Shown here in pieces: positions 1 through 8,453 of a stretch of 37,646 nt of DNA. Each line of letters opens with the position of its first letter. Within the stretch, counting starts at the first letter, position 1. The stretch comes from Bacteroidales bacterium. GTDB taxonomy: Bacteria > Bacteroidota > Bacteroidia > Bacteroidales > UBA932. Both the position numbers and the translations under genes were made by a program. The DNA lies in NCBI GenBank assembly GCA_017502125.1, contig JAFVVN010000024.1, positions 1 to 37,646 of the forward strand. Direction: 5' to 3'. Below the pieces are notes generated by a model. It searched no databases. It worked only from the letters and a program-made list of their open reading frames with translations, and was not told the DNA's origin.

Positions 1-2
1 AC

Positions 3-287
3 ACAGCACTCGTTGACAACGCTGACCTCATGAAGGAAGGACAGCACGTGGAGATGATGTTCCTCGCTGACGAGGAGCGCTGCCTCACTTGCGAGCTCCC
101 TACATATGTAGAGCTTGAGGTTACTTACACCGAGCCTGCAGTGAAGGGAGATACAGCTTCAACAAATGCTCAGAAGGAGATCACTCTCGAGACCGGAGCC
201 ATCATCATGGCACCTCTCTTCATCAACATCGGCGAGAGAATCCGCGTGAACACTACTGACCGTTCATATGGTGAGCGTGTGAAGTAA
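3..287 (+). CDS. efp: Elongation factor P, C-terminal part (partial)
   Basis: This is the 3' end of the gene for elongation factor P, which binds the ribosome between the P and E sites and relieves stalling at polyproline stretches. The reading frame is open from the first bases of the window (TALVDNADLMKEGQ...), so the start lies outside. The visible 94 residues contain the typical OB-fold domains II/III, including VELEVTYTEPAVKGDTAS, the conserved LETGA segment and PLFINIGERIRVNT, and end in the usual YGERVK tail. The modified Lys/Arg loop of domain I is not in the window. The gene converges on lptB, and a long inverted repeat fills the gap between them. Confidence 0.95.
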   Translation, partial: TALVDNADLMKEGQHVEMMFLADEERCLTCELPTYVELEVTYTEPAVKGDTASTNAQKEITLETGAIIMAPLFINIGERIRVNTTDRSYGERVK

Positions 288-300
288 TTCACCGAGAACA

Positions 301-397
301 TACAGCGAAGGCTGAAGATTTCTGCGATCCTTCCCACACCGTGGGACCCCTCCCTTTTCGGGAGCCAATGTCGCGAAAATCTCCAGCCTTCGCTGTA
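301..397. repeat. Long inverted repeat with nested hairpins between efp and lptB
   Basis: Two arms of 27 bases (301-327 and 371-397) are inverted copies that match at about 24 positions; they begin with TACAGCGAAGGCTG and its complement. Inside are two smaller hairpins: CCCAC/GTGGG (334-346) and CTCCC/GGGAG (350-364). The element fills the gap between two convergent genes, so it could act as a bidirectional terminator. It could also be a miniature palindromic mobile element. There is no obvious T-run after either arm. Confidence 0.7.
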
Positions 398-413
398 TGC
401 TGTCACCTCATTT

Positions 414-1238
414 TTACGCCTCAGGGGTATCCTGCGTGGCCGGAGAGGTCTGAGCCGGTACTGTGTTGACGCGCTGAGGGCCGCCGGCTTCGGCACGAAG
501 GAAAGCGGCGGAGCGCTTCAGGACGAAGTTCGAACCAAGGTACTTGGTGCGGACTTCGTCATCGGCGGCCAGGGCCTCGGGGGTTCCGCTCTGGAGAATG
601 GAACCTTCGTACAGGAGATAGGCACGGTCGATGATTGCGAGGGTCTCACCCACATTGTGGTCAGTGATGATGACACCGATATTCTTATACTTGAGTTTGG
701 CGATGATGTACTGGATGTCCTCCACTGCGATAGGGTCGACTCCTGCAAACGGCTCATCAAGGAGGATGAACTTAGGGTCGATGGCAAGTGCACGGGCGAT
801 CTCACAACGGCGGCGCTCTCCTCCGGAAAGCTGGATACCCTTGCTCTTACGCACCTTGTGAAGGTTGAACTCGTCCAGGAGGTCCTCAAGACGCTGGAGC
901 CTTTCCTCCTTGGTGAACTGCTTGGACATCTCCATGACAGACAGGATATTGTCCTCCACGGTCATGTGACGGAAGACTGAAGCCTCCTGAGCCAGGTAGC
1001 CTACACCTTTCTGCGCCCTCTTGAACATTGGCAGACCTGTGATTTCCTCGTCGTCAAGGAAGATGCGGCCGGCATTCGGAACAATAAGTCCGGTGATCAT
1101 ATAGAAGCTGGTGGTCTTTCCCGCACCGTTCGGGCCGAGGAATCCGACGATCTCGCCCTGCTCGACTTCCATGGACACGCCTTTCACAACTGTTCTTGGT
1201 CCATATTTCTTTACAAGGTTTTCACACCTGAGTTTCAT
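414..1238 (-). CDS. lptB: LPS export ABC transporter ATP-binding protein LptB
   Basis: Cytoplasmic ATPase of the LptB2FG complex, which extracts lipopolysaccharide from the inner membrane and drives it along the Lpt bridge to the outer membrane. All ABC motifs are visible: Walker [10 protein letters not shown] (about residues 35-43), Q-loop region [10 protein letters not shown], signature LSGGERRR, Walker [14 protein letters not shown] and H-loop ITDHN. The [11 protein letters not shown] segment is typical of LptB rather than of the amino-acid LivF/LivG ATPases. The protein is 274 residues, about 30 longer than the E. coli protein, because of a C-terminal tail ending in a Pro/Thr/Ala-rich stretch. 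The start lies 9 bases after the dnaX stop, so the two genes are probably co-transcribed. Confidence 0.93.
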   Translation of the reverse strand: MKLRCENLVKKYGPRTVVKGVSMEVEQGEIVGFLGPNGAGKTTSFYMITGLIVPNAGRIFLDDEEITGLPMFKRAQKGVGYLAQEASVFRHMTVEDNILSVMEMSKQFTKEERLQRLEDLLDEFNLHKVRKSKGIQLSGGERRRCEIARALAIDPKFILLDEPFAGVDPIAVEDIQYIIAKLKYKNIGVIITDHNVGETLAIIDRAYLLYEGSILQSGTPEALAADDEVRTKYLGSNFVLKRSAAFLRAEAGGPQRVNTVPAQTSPATQDTPEA

Positions 1239-1247
1239 ATCGCAAAA

Positions 1248-3050
1248 TTATTTTATATCCAATTCAAAATCCTTTACAAGGTTCTTGACCTCATCATTCT
1301 GAGCCATAAGTTCCTTGGCCTGCTCACCGGGCATATATACCTTCTTCTGCACCGGAGCATCGTCTGGTACCACGTCCACGCGAAGATAAACCTTCATCGA
1401 TCCCACCAGAGAACGGTATCTGCCCTCAAGTTCATGAAGGAGCTTGGATTCCACCCATTCCTTCTGGGCTTCATTGACCACGCGGAACACTACCATCTTG
1501 GAGTCATCATTGCCGGAGATGGTCAGAGTCGTGCTGGAGAGCATGCTTGCCAGACGTGGCTTGTCACCATATGCAGCTGACAGTTCAGGCCATTTTGACT
1601 TGAGCACTTCATCGGACGGAGCCGGGGCATCCTGGGTCTGAGCCGGTGTGGCCTTTTCCTGCTGCCCGTCCATCACAGCCTTCATCGAAAGGGTTGCTGC
1701 CGTGCGGGAGGCACGTGTGCGGCGCTGAGGCTGACCTGAAGCGGCCTGAGTTGACGCCTCAGGGGCATGAGGCTGTGCCTGCGCTACGGAAGCCGGTTCC
1801 TGGACAGGAGCTGAGACAGGTGCAGCCACAGGTGCCTGGACTGAAGCAGGCGAAGGGGCAGTTGCCGGAACTGGTGACTGGGCTGGTGACTGAGCTGGTG
1901 ACTGGGCGGTAGCCGTCGCAGGAGCCGGAGCCACAGAGGCAGAAGGAGCGGTCGGCTTGGTGGCAATGAAACTGAGCCGCATCAGTGCAAACTCGATGTG
2001 CAGACGAGGGTTCACGCTGGCACGATAGCCGGACTCGCACTGGGTGGTCACCGACAGAGCTTCATAGAGGAACGGGAGCGGACATCTGTCAGCCTGCTCC
2101 TTATATCTCTTCTTGAGGGAATCCGGAAGTTCCAGAAGGGCCTCCAGTCCCCCGCTCCTGCTGACTATAAGGTCACGCAGATGCGACGAAAGGGCCGCCA
2201 CGAAATGAAGGGCATTGAATCCCTTGGTCAATATCTCATCGAAGGCAAGAAGCGCGGAAGGATAATCCCCTTTGAGAAAGGCGTCAACCAATGCGAAACT
2301 ATACTCATAGTCAAGCACATTGAGGTTTCTGAGCACGTCCTGATACTTCACGTCGGTTCCACAGAAAGCTACAGTCTGGTCGAAGATGGTCAACGCATCT
2401 CTCATAGCTCCGTCCGCCTTGTGGGCCACCACATGCAGGGATTCGTCATCTATGGTCACACCCTCACTGGAAGCCACCATTCGGAGGTTCTTCACTATGT
2501 TGTCCACAGTGATCCTGTTGAAGTCATAGGTCTGGCAACGCGACAGGATGGTAGGAAGGATCTTGTGCTTCTCCGTCGTCGCAAGAATGAATATCGCATG
2601 TGCAGGCGGTTCCTCCAAAGTCTTGAGGAAGGCGTTGAAGGCTGCCTGGGAGAGCATATGCACCTCGTCGATGATATATACACTGTACTTGCCCACCTGA
2701 GGAGGGATGCGTACCTGGTCCATGAGGGTCTTGATATCCTCCACTCCGTTGTTGGAAGCCGCATCAAGCTCGTGTATGCAGTATGACCTTCCTTCTGCAA
2801 ATGACTGGCAGGACTCGCACACTCCGCAAGGCTCCATCTCGGAAGACGGATTCGAGCAGTTTATCATCTTCGCGAAGATACGTGCTGTGGTCGTCTTGCC
2901 GACTCCACGAGGGCCGCAGAAGAGATATGCATGCGCCAGCTGGCCTCTCAGAATGGAGTTCTTGAGGGTCTGCGCTATATTATCCTGACCAATGAGAGTC
3001 CCGAAGGAGTCCGGTCTGTACTTTCTTGCTGAAACTATATACTGACTCAT
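1248..3050 (-). CDS. dnaX: DNA polymerase III subunit gamma/tau
   Basis: ATPase of the clamp loader that opens and loads the beta sliding clamp during replication. The AAA+ part shows MSQYIVSARKYRPDSF at the start, Walker A GPRGVGKTT, a four-Cys zinc module (a Cys just before NPSSEMEP, then CGVCESC), Walker B IIDEVHML and sensor 1 LATTEKHKI. Domain III follows. Residues of about 375-490 form a low-complexity linker rich in Ala, Pro, Gln and Ser, with SPAQ repeats, before a C-terminal tau-like domain. The start at 3050 is preferred over an upstream in-frame ATG because MSQY matches the family N-terminus and an AAGGA ribosome-binding site sits just upstream. I saw no A-rich slippery site of the kind that makes gamma in E. 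coli. Confidence 0.95.
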   Translation of the reverse strand: MSQYIVSARKYRPDSFGTLIGQDNIAQTLKNSILRGQLAHAYLFCGPRGVGKTTTARIFAKMINCSNPSSEMEPCGVCESCQSFAEGRSYCIHELDAASNNGVEDIKTLMDQVRIPPQVGKYSVYIIDEVHMLSQAAFNAFLKTLEEPPAHAIFILATTEKHKILPTILSRCQTYDFNRITVDNIVKNLRMVASSEGVTIDDESLHVVAHKADGAMRDALTIFDQTVAFCGTDVKYQDVLRNLNVLDYEYSFALVDAFLKGDYPSALLAFDEILTKGFNALHFVAALSSHLRDLIVSRSGGLEALLELPDSLKKRYKEQADRCPLPFLYEALSVTTQCESGYRASVNPRLHIEFALMRLSFIATKPTAPSASVAPAPATATAQSPAQSPAQSPVPATAPSPASVQAPVAAPVSAPVQEPASVAQAQPHAPEASTQAASGQPQRRTRASRTAATLSMKAVMDGQQEKATPAQTQDAPAPSDEVLKSKWPELSAAYGDKPRLASMLSSTTLTISGNDDSKMVVFRVVNEAQKEWVESKLLHELEGRYRSLVGSMKVYLRVDVVPDDAPVQKKVYMPGEQAKELMAQNDEVKNLVKDFELDIK

Positions 3051-3072
3051 AATTATCCTTTTCGTCAATCTA

Positions 3073-3103
3073 CAAAGATAAACAAATAAATTCACAACTC
3101 AAG
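3073..3103 (-). promoter_or_regulatory. Bacteroidetes-type promoter for dnaX
   Basis: On the minus strand the -7 element TATCTTTG (3073-3080) matches TAnnTTTG exactly. CTTG (3100-3103) lies 19 bases upstream and matches three of four bases of the -33 TTTG. It lies 23 bases before the dnaX start codon. Confidence 0.6.
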
Positions 3104-3167
3104 TTTCCTGAATCCCATTTCTCGTAAAGGGGACTTGCCATCGGCCCAAAGACCTCAGATATAAGGC

Positions 3168-3185
3168 CTTTCGCATCTGCGAAAG
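3168..3185. promoter_or_regulatory. 18-base palindrome upstream of the secreted-protein promoter
   Basis: CTTTCGCA and TGCGAAAG form an inverted repeat separated by two bases. It ends 24 bases before the -33 box of the promoter at 3210-3241. The position would suit an operator or activator site, but it could also be a small hairpin; no binding protein can be named. Confidence 0.3.
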
Positions 3186-3209
3186 TTGAGTTCATAAGGA
3201 GGTTTTAAG

Positions 3210-3241
3210 TTTGGGCGTGAGATTATAAAGTTGTAACTTTG
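3210..3241 (+). promoter_or_regulatory. Bacteroidetes-type promoter for the gene at 3271
   Basis: TTTG (3210-3213), 20 bases, then TAACTTTG (3234-3241), a full match to the TTTG / TAnnTTTG consensus. It lies 29 bases before the start codon chosen for the secreted protein. Confidence 0.75.
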
Positions 3242-3270
3242 CAGGAATCAAATATCAGGAAAGGATGGAA

Positions 3271-4137
3271 ATGAAAAGAGTACTTATTCTCATAGCAGCG
3301 GCCCTGATGCCGATATTTGCTTCGGCACAGGCACAGATCAACACCAAGAAGGTTCAGATCGGCGACTTCACAGAAAAGACGACCAAGGTGGTCCTGACTG
3401 GCAACATGTTCTATGACGGCACTCTACGTGACGAGATAGTGGCAAGATGGAATGTTTCCCCATATGAATTCTGCACATTACAGGAATTCGAGCAGCTCAA
3501 GTCCAGCGAGGAATATTACTTCCTGCTGAGCACTAAAGGCCAGTTCAAGAAGGAGGATGAGCCGGGTCTCATGTTCCTGACCCTCGTAAAGGGAGGAAAA
3601 AAGGCAGAAGGGGGAATAGATGACATGCTGGAAATCGTCTCACTTCCGATTGCTTCCGCCGAGGATCCATCCGGCAGGGAGACTGTGTTCTTTGCGGCAT
3701 TCCTGAACATCATCCAGGCCTACGCCGTGGAGTCGACAGAGAAGGACATCAGCGCATATACCGGACTTACCAACTACTCGCTGAACCTTTCAAAGACCAA
3801 GGACATGACCATCGTTTTCGCGGAAAACGACCTCAGTCCGAAGGTGACCGACAAGGAGAAGCAGCTGTACTTTGACGAGGAAATCATTGTCACTGACGAG
3901 GACTCTGCCGACGACCATATGATTGACAATTCGGACAGGGCGGTCGTAAGCTATGTGGTGGCACCCACAGAGGCATCTACCGGTTCATACTGCTATAAGA
4001 TGCTGATAGACAACCAGTCCCACATGCTGTATTACTTCAAGAAGCATAGGATCACAAAGAATACTGGAGTCGGCTTCCTGCCGGAAGACATCAGAAAACT
4101 GGCATCTTTCCGCACCAAGCAAGCTTCTGCAAGATGA
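3271..4137 (+). CDS. Secreted protein of unknown function
   Basis: I do not recognise a named family. The product has 288 residues and begins with a clear Sec signal peptide (MKRVLILIAAALMPIFASAQAQ, cut probably after ASA), so it is exported to the periplasm or surface. The rest is a mixed soluble sequence with an acidic segment near residues 195-220 (YFDEEIIVTDEDSADD) and no membrane segment. The start at 3271 is preferred over the ATG six bases upstream because the AGGAAAGG ribosome-binding site (3257-3264) is well spaced only for the later one. Its last four bases overlap the M16 protease start (ATGA), so the two are translationally coupled and may act together outside the cytoplasm. Confidence 0.75.
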   Translation: MKRVLILIAAALMPIFASAQAQINTKKVQIGDFTEKTTKVVLTGNMFYDGTLRDEIVARWNVSPYEFCTLQEFEQLKSSEEYYFLLSTKGQFKKEDEPGLMFLTLVKGGKKAEGGIDDMLEIVSLPIASAEDPSGRETVFFAAFLNIIQAYAVESTEKDISAYTGLTNYSLNLSKTKDMTIVFAENDLSPKVTDKEKQLYFDEEIIVTDEDSADDHMIDNSDRAVVSYVVAPTEASTGSYCYKMLIDNQSHMLYYFKKHRITKNTGVGFLPEDIRKLASFRTKQASAR

Positions 4138-5393
4138 TTACAGGAAAGACAGACTGCGGGCTGCAATATGCCGTCAGAAAGAGGATATCCTCAGTCGCCT
4201 ACTGCGCTCTGAGCATCAAATGCGGGACAAGGGACGAGGAAGGGTATCATGGGGGCATTGCACATTTTGTGGAACACACCATATTCAAAGGCACATCAAG
4301 AAGGAGCGCCACAGTGATAAACGGCTATCTGGACAGGCTTGGAGGTGAACTGAACGCTTTCACGACCAAAGAGGAGATTGTGCTCCACGCCACCGTCCTG
4401 AAGGAGGACCTGGGCAAGGCGGCCTCGCTTCTTTTCGAACTGGCCACGGAGGCAACCTTTCCCGAGCATGAAATCCAGACAGAGAAGGGAGTGGTGATTG
4501 ACGAGATACGTTCATATAAGGACAGCCCGTCAGAAGACATATACGACAAGTTCGAGGAGATGCTTTTCGAAGGTCATCCTCTCAGCGGGAATATTCTCGG
4601 AACTGCAGCCTCGGTGAGGAAGATCAGCCCGGAGGAACTGAGAAGGTTCGTCAAGGAAAAGTTTCTCCCTCACAGGATGGCTTTCACCGTTGTAGCTGAC
4701 ATCGAGGAGGCCAGAATGGAGAAGGAGGTCAGGAAGATAGTGGACGGGGTGTTCGGGAAGTCCGGAGAGACTGAACTGTCACAGAATAAGGACCGCCTAT
4801 CCACCAAGGGGCCCACTGCCTCGGACGTACCGGCACACAGAAGATTCGACATCACATTGAACAAGCGGAATCACCAGGCCAACTGCACGATCGGAGGGCT
4901 GGCCCCGTCACTTTATCAGGAACGCGACAGACTTGCCACGGTGCTGATGTGCAACATACTCGGAGGACCGGCTAACAATTCCCGTCTCAATTCAGTGCTC
5001 AGGGAGAAGAACGGATGGGTCTACGGAGTGGAATGCGGATATACGCAGTACGCAGACACCGGAATAGTCACCATCAGCCTCGGATGCGACAAGGCCAATG
5101 TGGACAGATGTCTCAGGGCAATCAGAAAGGAACTGGACAAGCTGCAGAACGAGACCATGTCAGACAGGAAGCTCAAGGCAGCCAGGAAGCAGCTTCTGGG
5201 ACAGCTTGCCATCAGCGGTGACAACGGGGAGACACAGTGTCTGTCCATGGGCAAGAGTCTGCTGGCATTCGGAAAGATTGCCGGCAGCGAGGAGAACAAG
5301 GAAATGGTGGAAGGAATCACGGCAGAGGACATCAGACGGATGGCCCGGGAGATCTTCGCACCGGAGAGACTGTCTCAGCTGATATACATTTAG
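4134..5393 (+). CDS. M16 family zinc metallopeptidase
   Basis: Processing-protease-like member of the insulinase/pitrilysin (M16) family. The inverted zinc motif HFVEH (HxxEH, residues 44-48) is intact, with the downstream acidic ligand region TEKGVVIDEIRSYKD, so the active-site half is present. The 419-residue length fits a bacterial single M16 subunit with an N-terminal catalytic and a C-terminal M16C domain; the latter includes LNSVLREKNGWVYGVECGYTQYADTGIVTISLGC, and the Arg/Tyr segment is usual in this family. No signal peptide is visible, so it is probably cytoplasmic, in contrast to the secreted protein it overlaps. Substrate unknown. A hairpin follows the stop. Confidence 0.88.
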   Translation: MITGKTDCGLQYAVRKRISSVAYCALSIKCGTRDEEGYHGGIAHFVEHTIFKGTSRRSATVINGYLDRLGGELNAFTTKEEIVLHATVLKEDLGKAASLLFELATEATFPEHEIQTEKGVVIDEIRSYKDSPSEDIYDKFEEMLFEGHPLSGNILGTAASVRKISPEELRRFVKEKFLPHRMAFTVVADIEEARMEKEVRKIVDGVFGKSGETELSQNKDRLSTKGPTASDVPAHRRFDITLNKRNHQANCTIGGLAPSLYQERDRLATVLMCNILGGPANNSRLNSVLREKNGWVYGVECGYTQYADTGIVTISLGCDKANVDRCLRAIRKELDKLQNETMSDRKLKAARKQLLGQLAISGDNGETQCLSMGKSLLAFGKIAGSEENKEMVEGITAEDIRRMAREIFAPERLSQLIYI

Positions 5394-5434
5394 CGTTTTG
5401 CATAACACATTGACACACAGCAATATAACACAAA

Positions 5435-5460
5435 TCGCCTGCGTCATATGGAGCAGGCGA
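5435..5460. repeat. Hairpin repeat, copy 1 of 3 in the window
   Basis: An 8-base stem (TCGCCTGC / GCAGGCGA) encloses the loop GTCATATGGA. The same stem and almost the same loop recur at 17391-17414 (opposite orientation) and 37150-37187. It lies after the M16 gene and could act as a terminator, but no T-run follows it here. Confidence 0.65.
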
Positions 5461-5498
5461 CTTACGGTAAAGGATTGACTTGCAGATAGTTGGATATT

Positions 5499-6188
5499 AT
5501 GGAAGAGATATATGAATATATAGAGAGCCATGCTACAAGGCCTGACGAGGCTCTGGAATGGGTGATAAGACAGACGCATATCAGGACCAATCATGCCAGG
5601 ATGCTGTCCGGAACGATTCAGGGGCAGCTTATCAGGATGATGGCAGGGACTTCCGGGGCCAAACGTATCCTTGAACTCGGCACATTCACCGGATTCTCTG
5701 CAATATGCCTTGCTTCAGGACTTCCGGAAGACGGTCATCTTGACACTCTGGAGCTGAACGACGAGCTGGAGGACCTGATTCTGGAAGGCTTCGAAAGGGC
5801 CGGACTCCAGGACAGGATATCCCTCCATATAGGAGACTGCAAGGAGACTCTCAAAGGGCTGCGGTCAGACATGGGACTGCCTGCGGAACCGGATGGGGAG
5901 GTCCATGAGGCTGAAAACACCGGGCTTCTCTACGATATGGTATATATGGACGCAAATAAGCGCGAATACTGCGAGTACTATGATCTGGTGTTCGACATGG
6001 TGCGTCCGGGAGGCCTCATACTTGCCGACAATGTGCTCTGGGACGGCAAGGTGTGCAGGAATCCCCTTCCTCAGGACAAGCAGACCGTGAGCATAGCAAG
6101 GTTCAACGACATGGTCAGTGCAGACCCACGGGTCGAAACAGTCATACTTCCCCTTCGCGACGGGCTTAACATCATAAGGAAAAAATAA
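5499..6188 (+). CDS. Class I SAM-dependent O-methyltransferase (COG4122-like)
   Basis: S-adenosylmethionine-dependent methyltransferase of the caffeoyl-CoA/catechol O-methyltransferase type. Visible motifs: SAM-binding motif I ILELGTFTGFSAICLA, the acidic motif II end DTLELND, the LLYDMVYMDANKREYCEYYDLVFDMVRPGGLILADNVLWDGKV segment with the metal-binding Asp and DN pair, and a C-terminal LPLRDGLNIIRKK, a typical ending. 229 residues, the normal length. An in-frame TTG lies nine bases earlier, but ATG 5499 is the likelier start. Its stop overlaps the next start by one base (TAATG), so it is coupled to the IclR regulator. The substrate cannot be named. Confidence 0.88.
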   Translation: MEEIYEYIESHATRPDEALEWVIRQTHIRTNHARMLSGTIQGQLIRMMAGTSGAKRILELGTFTGFSAICLASGLPEDGHLDTLELNDELEDLILEGFERAGLQDRISLHIGDCKETLKGLRSDMGLPAEPDGEVHEAENTGLLYDMVYMDANKREYCEYYDLVFDMVRPGGLILADNVLWDGKVCRNPLPQDKQTVSIARFNDMVSADPRVETVILPLRDGLNIIRKK

Positions 6189-6949
6189 TGATTCAGGTCA
6201 TTCATAGAGCATTCGATATTCTGGAATATCTGTCACAGGACCCCAAAAGGGAGTTCAGTCTGGGAGAGATAGCAGCCTACACCGGACTGAACAGCGGGAC
6301 ATGTGCCAACATCATGAAGACTCTCGTAAGGAGGAACTATGTCGTGCACCTCGGGGTGAAGAAGGGCTACAGGATAGGCATCATGCCTCTGATCATCACA
6401 GACAACGATGCCTACATCCGCCTGCTCGCAAGTGCATGCAAGCCTCCTATGAATGCCTTATGTTCCGAGATAAACGAAATCGTCATACTCTCCGTGGTCA
6501 GACACAACAGACGTTTCCTGGTCTATCAGACCAAGAGCACCCATGAAATCCAGGCCACGACCACTCCGGAACAGTCCGTGTACAAGGCCACGACAGCCAG
6601 GATGATCATCTCATCATACAACAACGCCAGACTCGAGAAACTGGTGAAGGATGTCGGTCTTCCTCAGGAATCCGAGTGGCCGGAGATCAAGACATTCAAG
6701 CAGCTCAAGGAAGCACTCTCTGACATACGCGAGAACAGGATGGCCTTCGGCTGGGACCAGTTCGATGTGGTCAGCCTGGCAGTTCCTGTGGAGATCAACG
6801 GAAGCACGGTGGCTTCGGTCGGGATATATCTTCCGGCCTGCCGATATACTGAAGAAGTGATGAAGGTCTATGAGGCAAAACTCCGCGAATGCGCCCACTT
6901 CATCAACGAAATCGGTCTGAAGCGCAACCTGTTTGTTACTGAATATTGA
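6188..6949 (+). CDS. IclR family transcriptional regulator
   Basis: DNA-binding regulator with an N-terminal winged helix (residues about 1-65: IHRAFDILEYLSQDPKREFSLGEIAAYTGLNSGTCANIMKTL) and a C-terminal GAF-like IclR effector domain (about 75-250), including the GWDQFDVVSLAVPVEINGSTVASVGIYLPACR stretch. 253 residues, the family's usual length. IclR proteins usually bind small organic acids or aromatic compounds and control nearby catabolic or transport genes. Here the only coupled gene is the O-methyltransferase upstream, so it may control its own operon. It meets murA tail to tail: the two stop codons are directly adjacent, with no terminator between them. Confidence 0.9.
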   Translation: MIQVIHRAFDILEYLSQDPKREFSLGEIAAYTGLNSGTCANIMKTLVRRNYVVHLGVKKGYRIGIMPLIITDNDAYIRLLASACKPPMNALCSEINEIVILSVVRHNRRFLVYQTKSTHEIQATTTPEQSVYKATTARMIISSYNNARLEKLVKDVGLPQESEWPEIKTFKQLKEALSDIRENRMAFGWDQFDVVSLAVPVEINGSTVASVGIYLPACRYTEEVMKVYEAKLRECAHFINEIGLKRNLFVTEY

Positions 6950-8263
6950 TTACTGCCGGGTGATTCGGGCACCGAGGGCGTTCAGACGAAGGTCAATATC
7001 CTCATAACCTCGGTCGATCTGGTCTATATTGCTGATCACGCTGGTTCCCTTGGCAGACATGGCAGCAACCAGAAGGGCGATACCCGCTCGGATATCAGGA
7101 GAAGACATCTGGCCGGCACGCAGCTGATAGCGGTGATCGTGACCGATGACGACGGCCCTGTGAGGGTCGCATAGGATTATCTGGGCACCCATGTCTATCA
7201 GCTTGTCCACAAAGAAAAGACGGCTTTCGAACATCTTCTGATGAATGAGCACACTGCCCTTGCACTGGGTGGCTGTCACCAGTATGACACTGAGGAGGTC
7301 AGGAGAAAGACCAGGCCAAGGAGCATCCGCTATATTCAGGATGGAACCGTCGAGGAAGGATTCTATGACATAGCTTTCCTGCTCAGGGACGAAGATGTCG
7401 TCTCCCCTGCGTTCCAGATTGATCCCAAGCTTGCGGAAGGCCTCGGGAATCATTCCAAGCTCATCATATGCCACATCCTTGATGGTGAGTGAACTGCGGT
7501 TCATTGCAGCCAGGGCTATGAACGATCCGATCTCGATCATGTCGGGAAGAATCCTGTGTTCGGTTCCTTTGAGGCTATCCACACCGGTGATGGTCAGGAG
7601 GTTAGACCCAAGTCCTTCAATCTTGGCACCCATTCGGACAAGCATGCGGCAGAGCTGCTGCACATATGGCTCGCAGGCTGCGTTATATATGGTGGTCACT
7701 CCCTTGGCAAGGGTGGCGGCCATCAAGATATTGGCAGTACCGGTCACAGAGGCCTCATCCAGAAGCATATATCTGCCTGTCAGCGTCTTTCCTTCCGGAA
7801 CATGAAGATAGAAGGCTTTTCTGCTCTGGTCATACTCCTGTTCCGCACCGAGATTCATGAATCCGAGAATATGGGTATCCACCCTGCGACGGCCTATCTG
7901 GTCGCCTCCCGGCTTTGGGAAATATGCCCTGCCGAAACGTGCCAGAAGGGGTCCGACCACCATCACGGATCCACGGAGCTTGGCACACTTGGCCACAAAA
8001 TCAGCGCTTGCAACATATTCGGTGTCTATTTCATCGGCCTTGAAGGTATATACTCCCTTATCCAGCCTCCTGACCTTGACTCCCATTCCCTCCAGAAGAA
8101 GGATGAGGTTCTTGACATCAAGAATCTCCGGAATATTGGAGATAGTAACCTCCTCATCAGTCAGAAGAACAGCACTGATGACCTCCAGCGCTTCGTTTTT
8201 TGCACCCTGCGGTCTGATGGCACCGTTCAGCTTATGTCCGCCCTCTACAATGAATGAACTCAT
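6950..8263 (-). CDS. murA: UDP-N-acetylglucosamine 1-carboxyvinyltransferase MurA, Asp variant
   Basis: First committed enzyme of peptidoglycan synthesis; transfers enolpyruvate from phosphoenolpyruvate to UDP-GlcNAc in the cytoplasm. The KNEALEVISAVLL start of the EPSP-synthase fold, VVGPLLARFGRA, RRRVDTHILGF and the C-terminal IDQIDRGYEDIDLRLNALGA are diagnostic. The catalytic loop reads PGGDQIG, so the Cys that fosfomycin alkylates in E. coli (Cys115) is Asp (about residue 121). This change is known from other lineages with natural fosfomycin tolerance and seems usual in this phylum. The start at 8263 has an AAAGGAG ribosome-binding site; an upstream in-frame start would add an unrelated 35 residues. 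437 residues, normal length. Confidence 0.95.
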   Translation of the reverse strand: MSSFIVEGGHKLNGAIRPQGAKNEALEVISAVLLTDEEVTISNIPEILDVKNLILLLEGMGVKVRRLDKGVYTFKADEIDTEYVASADFVAKCAKLRGSVMVVGPLLARFGRAYFPKPGGDQIGRRRVDTHILGFMNLGAEQEYDQSRKAFYLHVPEGKTLTGRYMLLDEASVTGTANILMAATLAKGVTTIYNAACEPYVQQLCRMLVRMGAKIEGLGSNLLTITGVDSLKGTEHRILPDMIEIGSFIALAAMNRSSLTIKDVAYDELGMIPEAFRKLGINLERRGDDIFVPEQESYVIESFLDGSILNIADAPWPGLSPDLLSVILVTATQCKGSVLIHQKMFESRLFFVDKLIDMGAQIILCDPHRAVVIGHDHRYQLRAGQMSSPDIRAGIALLVAAMSAKGTSVISNIDQIDRGYEDIDLRLNALGARITRQ

Positions 8264-8287
8264 ATTATTCTCCTTTAGTATATCCAA

Positions 8288-8295
8288 CAAAAATA
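8288..8295 (-). promoter_or_regulatory. Probable -7 promoter element for murA
   Basis: On the minus strand TATTTTTG matches TAnnTTTG, 24 bases before the murA start. The expected -33 position holds GTTTC rather than TTTG, so only half of the promoter is convincing. Confidence 0.45.
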
Positions 8296-8453
8296 CTGAA
8301 TTTTTCCTTATTGGAAACAGCAACAGCACAAAATACTGGAAAAAGCGAGGGGATGGACAAAAATTCATTATCTTGCAGGGATTTCAAGAGGGACTTTCAC
8401 CGAAGCCCCCTATCCAAGGAAGCATATATAAACTGATAATCTTTGATATAAGT

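Noticed and set aside
1998-2786. Plus-strand frame of about 260 codons
   Set aside because: Antisense shadow of dnaX, with no start signal or domain.
1248-3050. Programmed frameshift making a separate gamma subunit
   Set aside because: No A-rich heptamer slippery site found at the end of the AAA+ region; the linker is GC-rich.
7857-8453. In-frame N-terminal extension of the DUF4886 lipoprotein
   Set aside because: It lies antisense to murA and would bury the lipobox signal peptide that begins at 8454.
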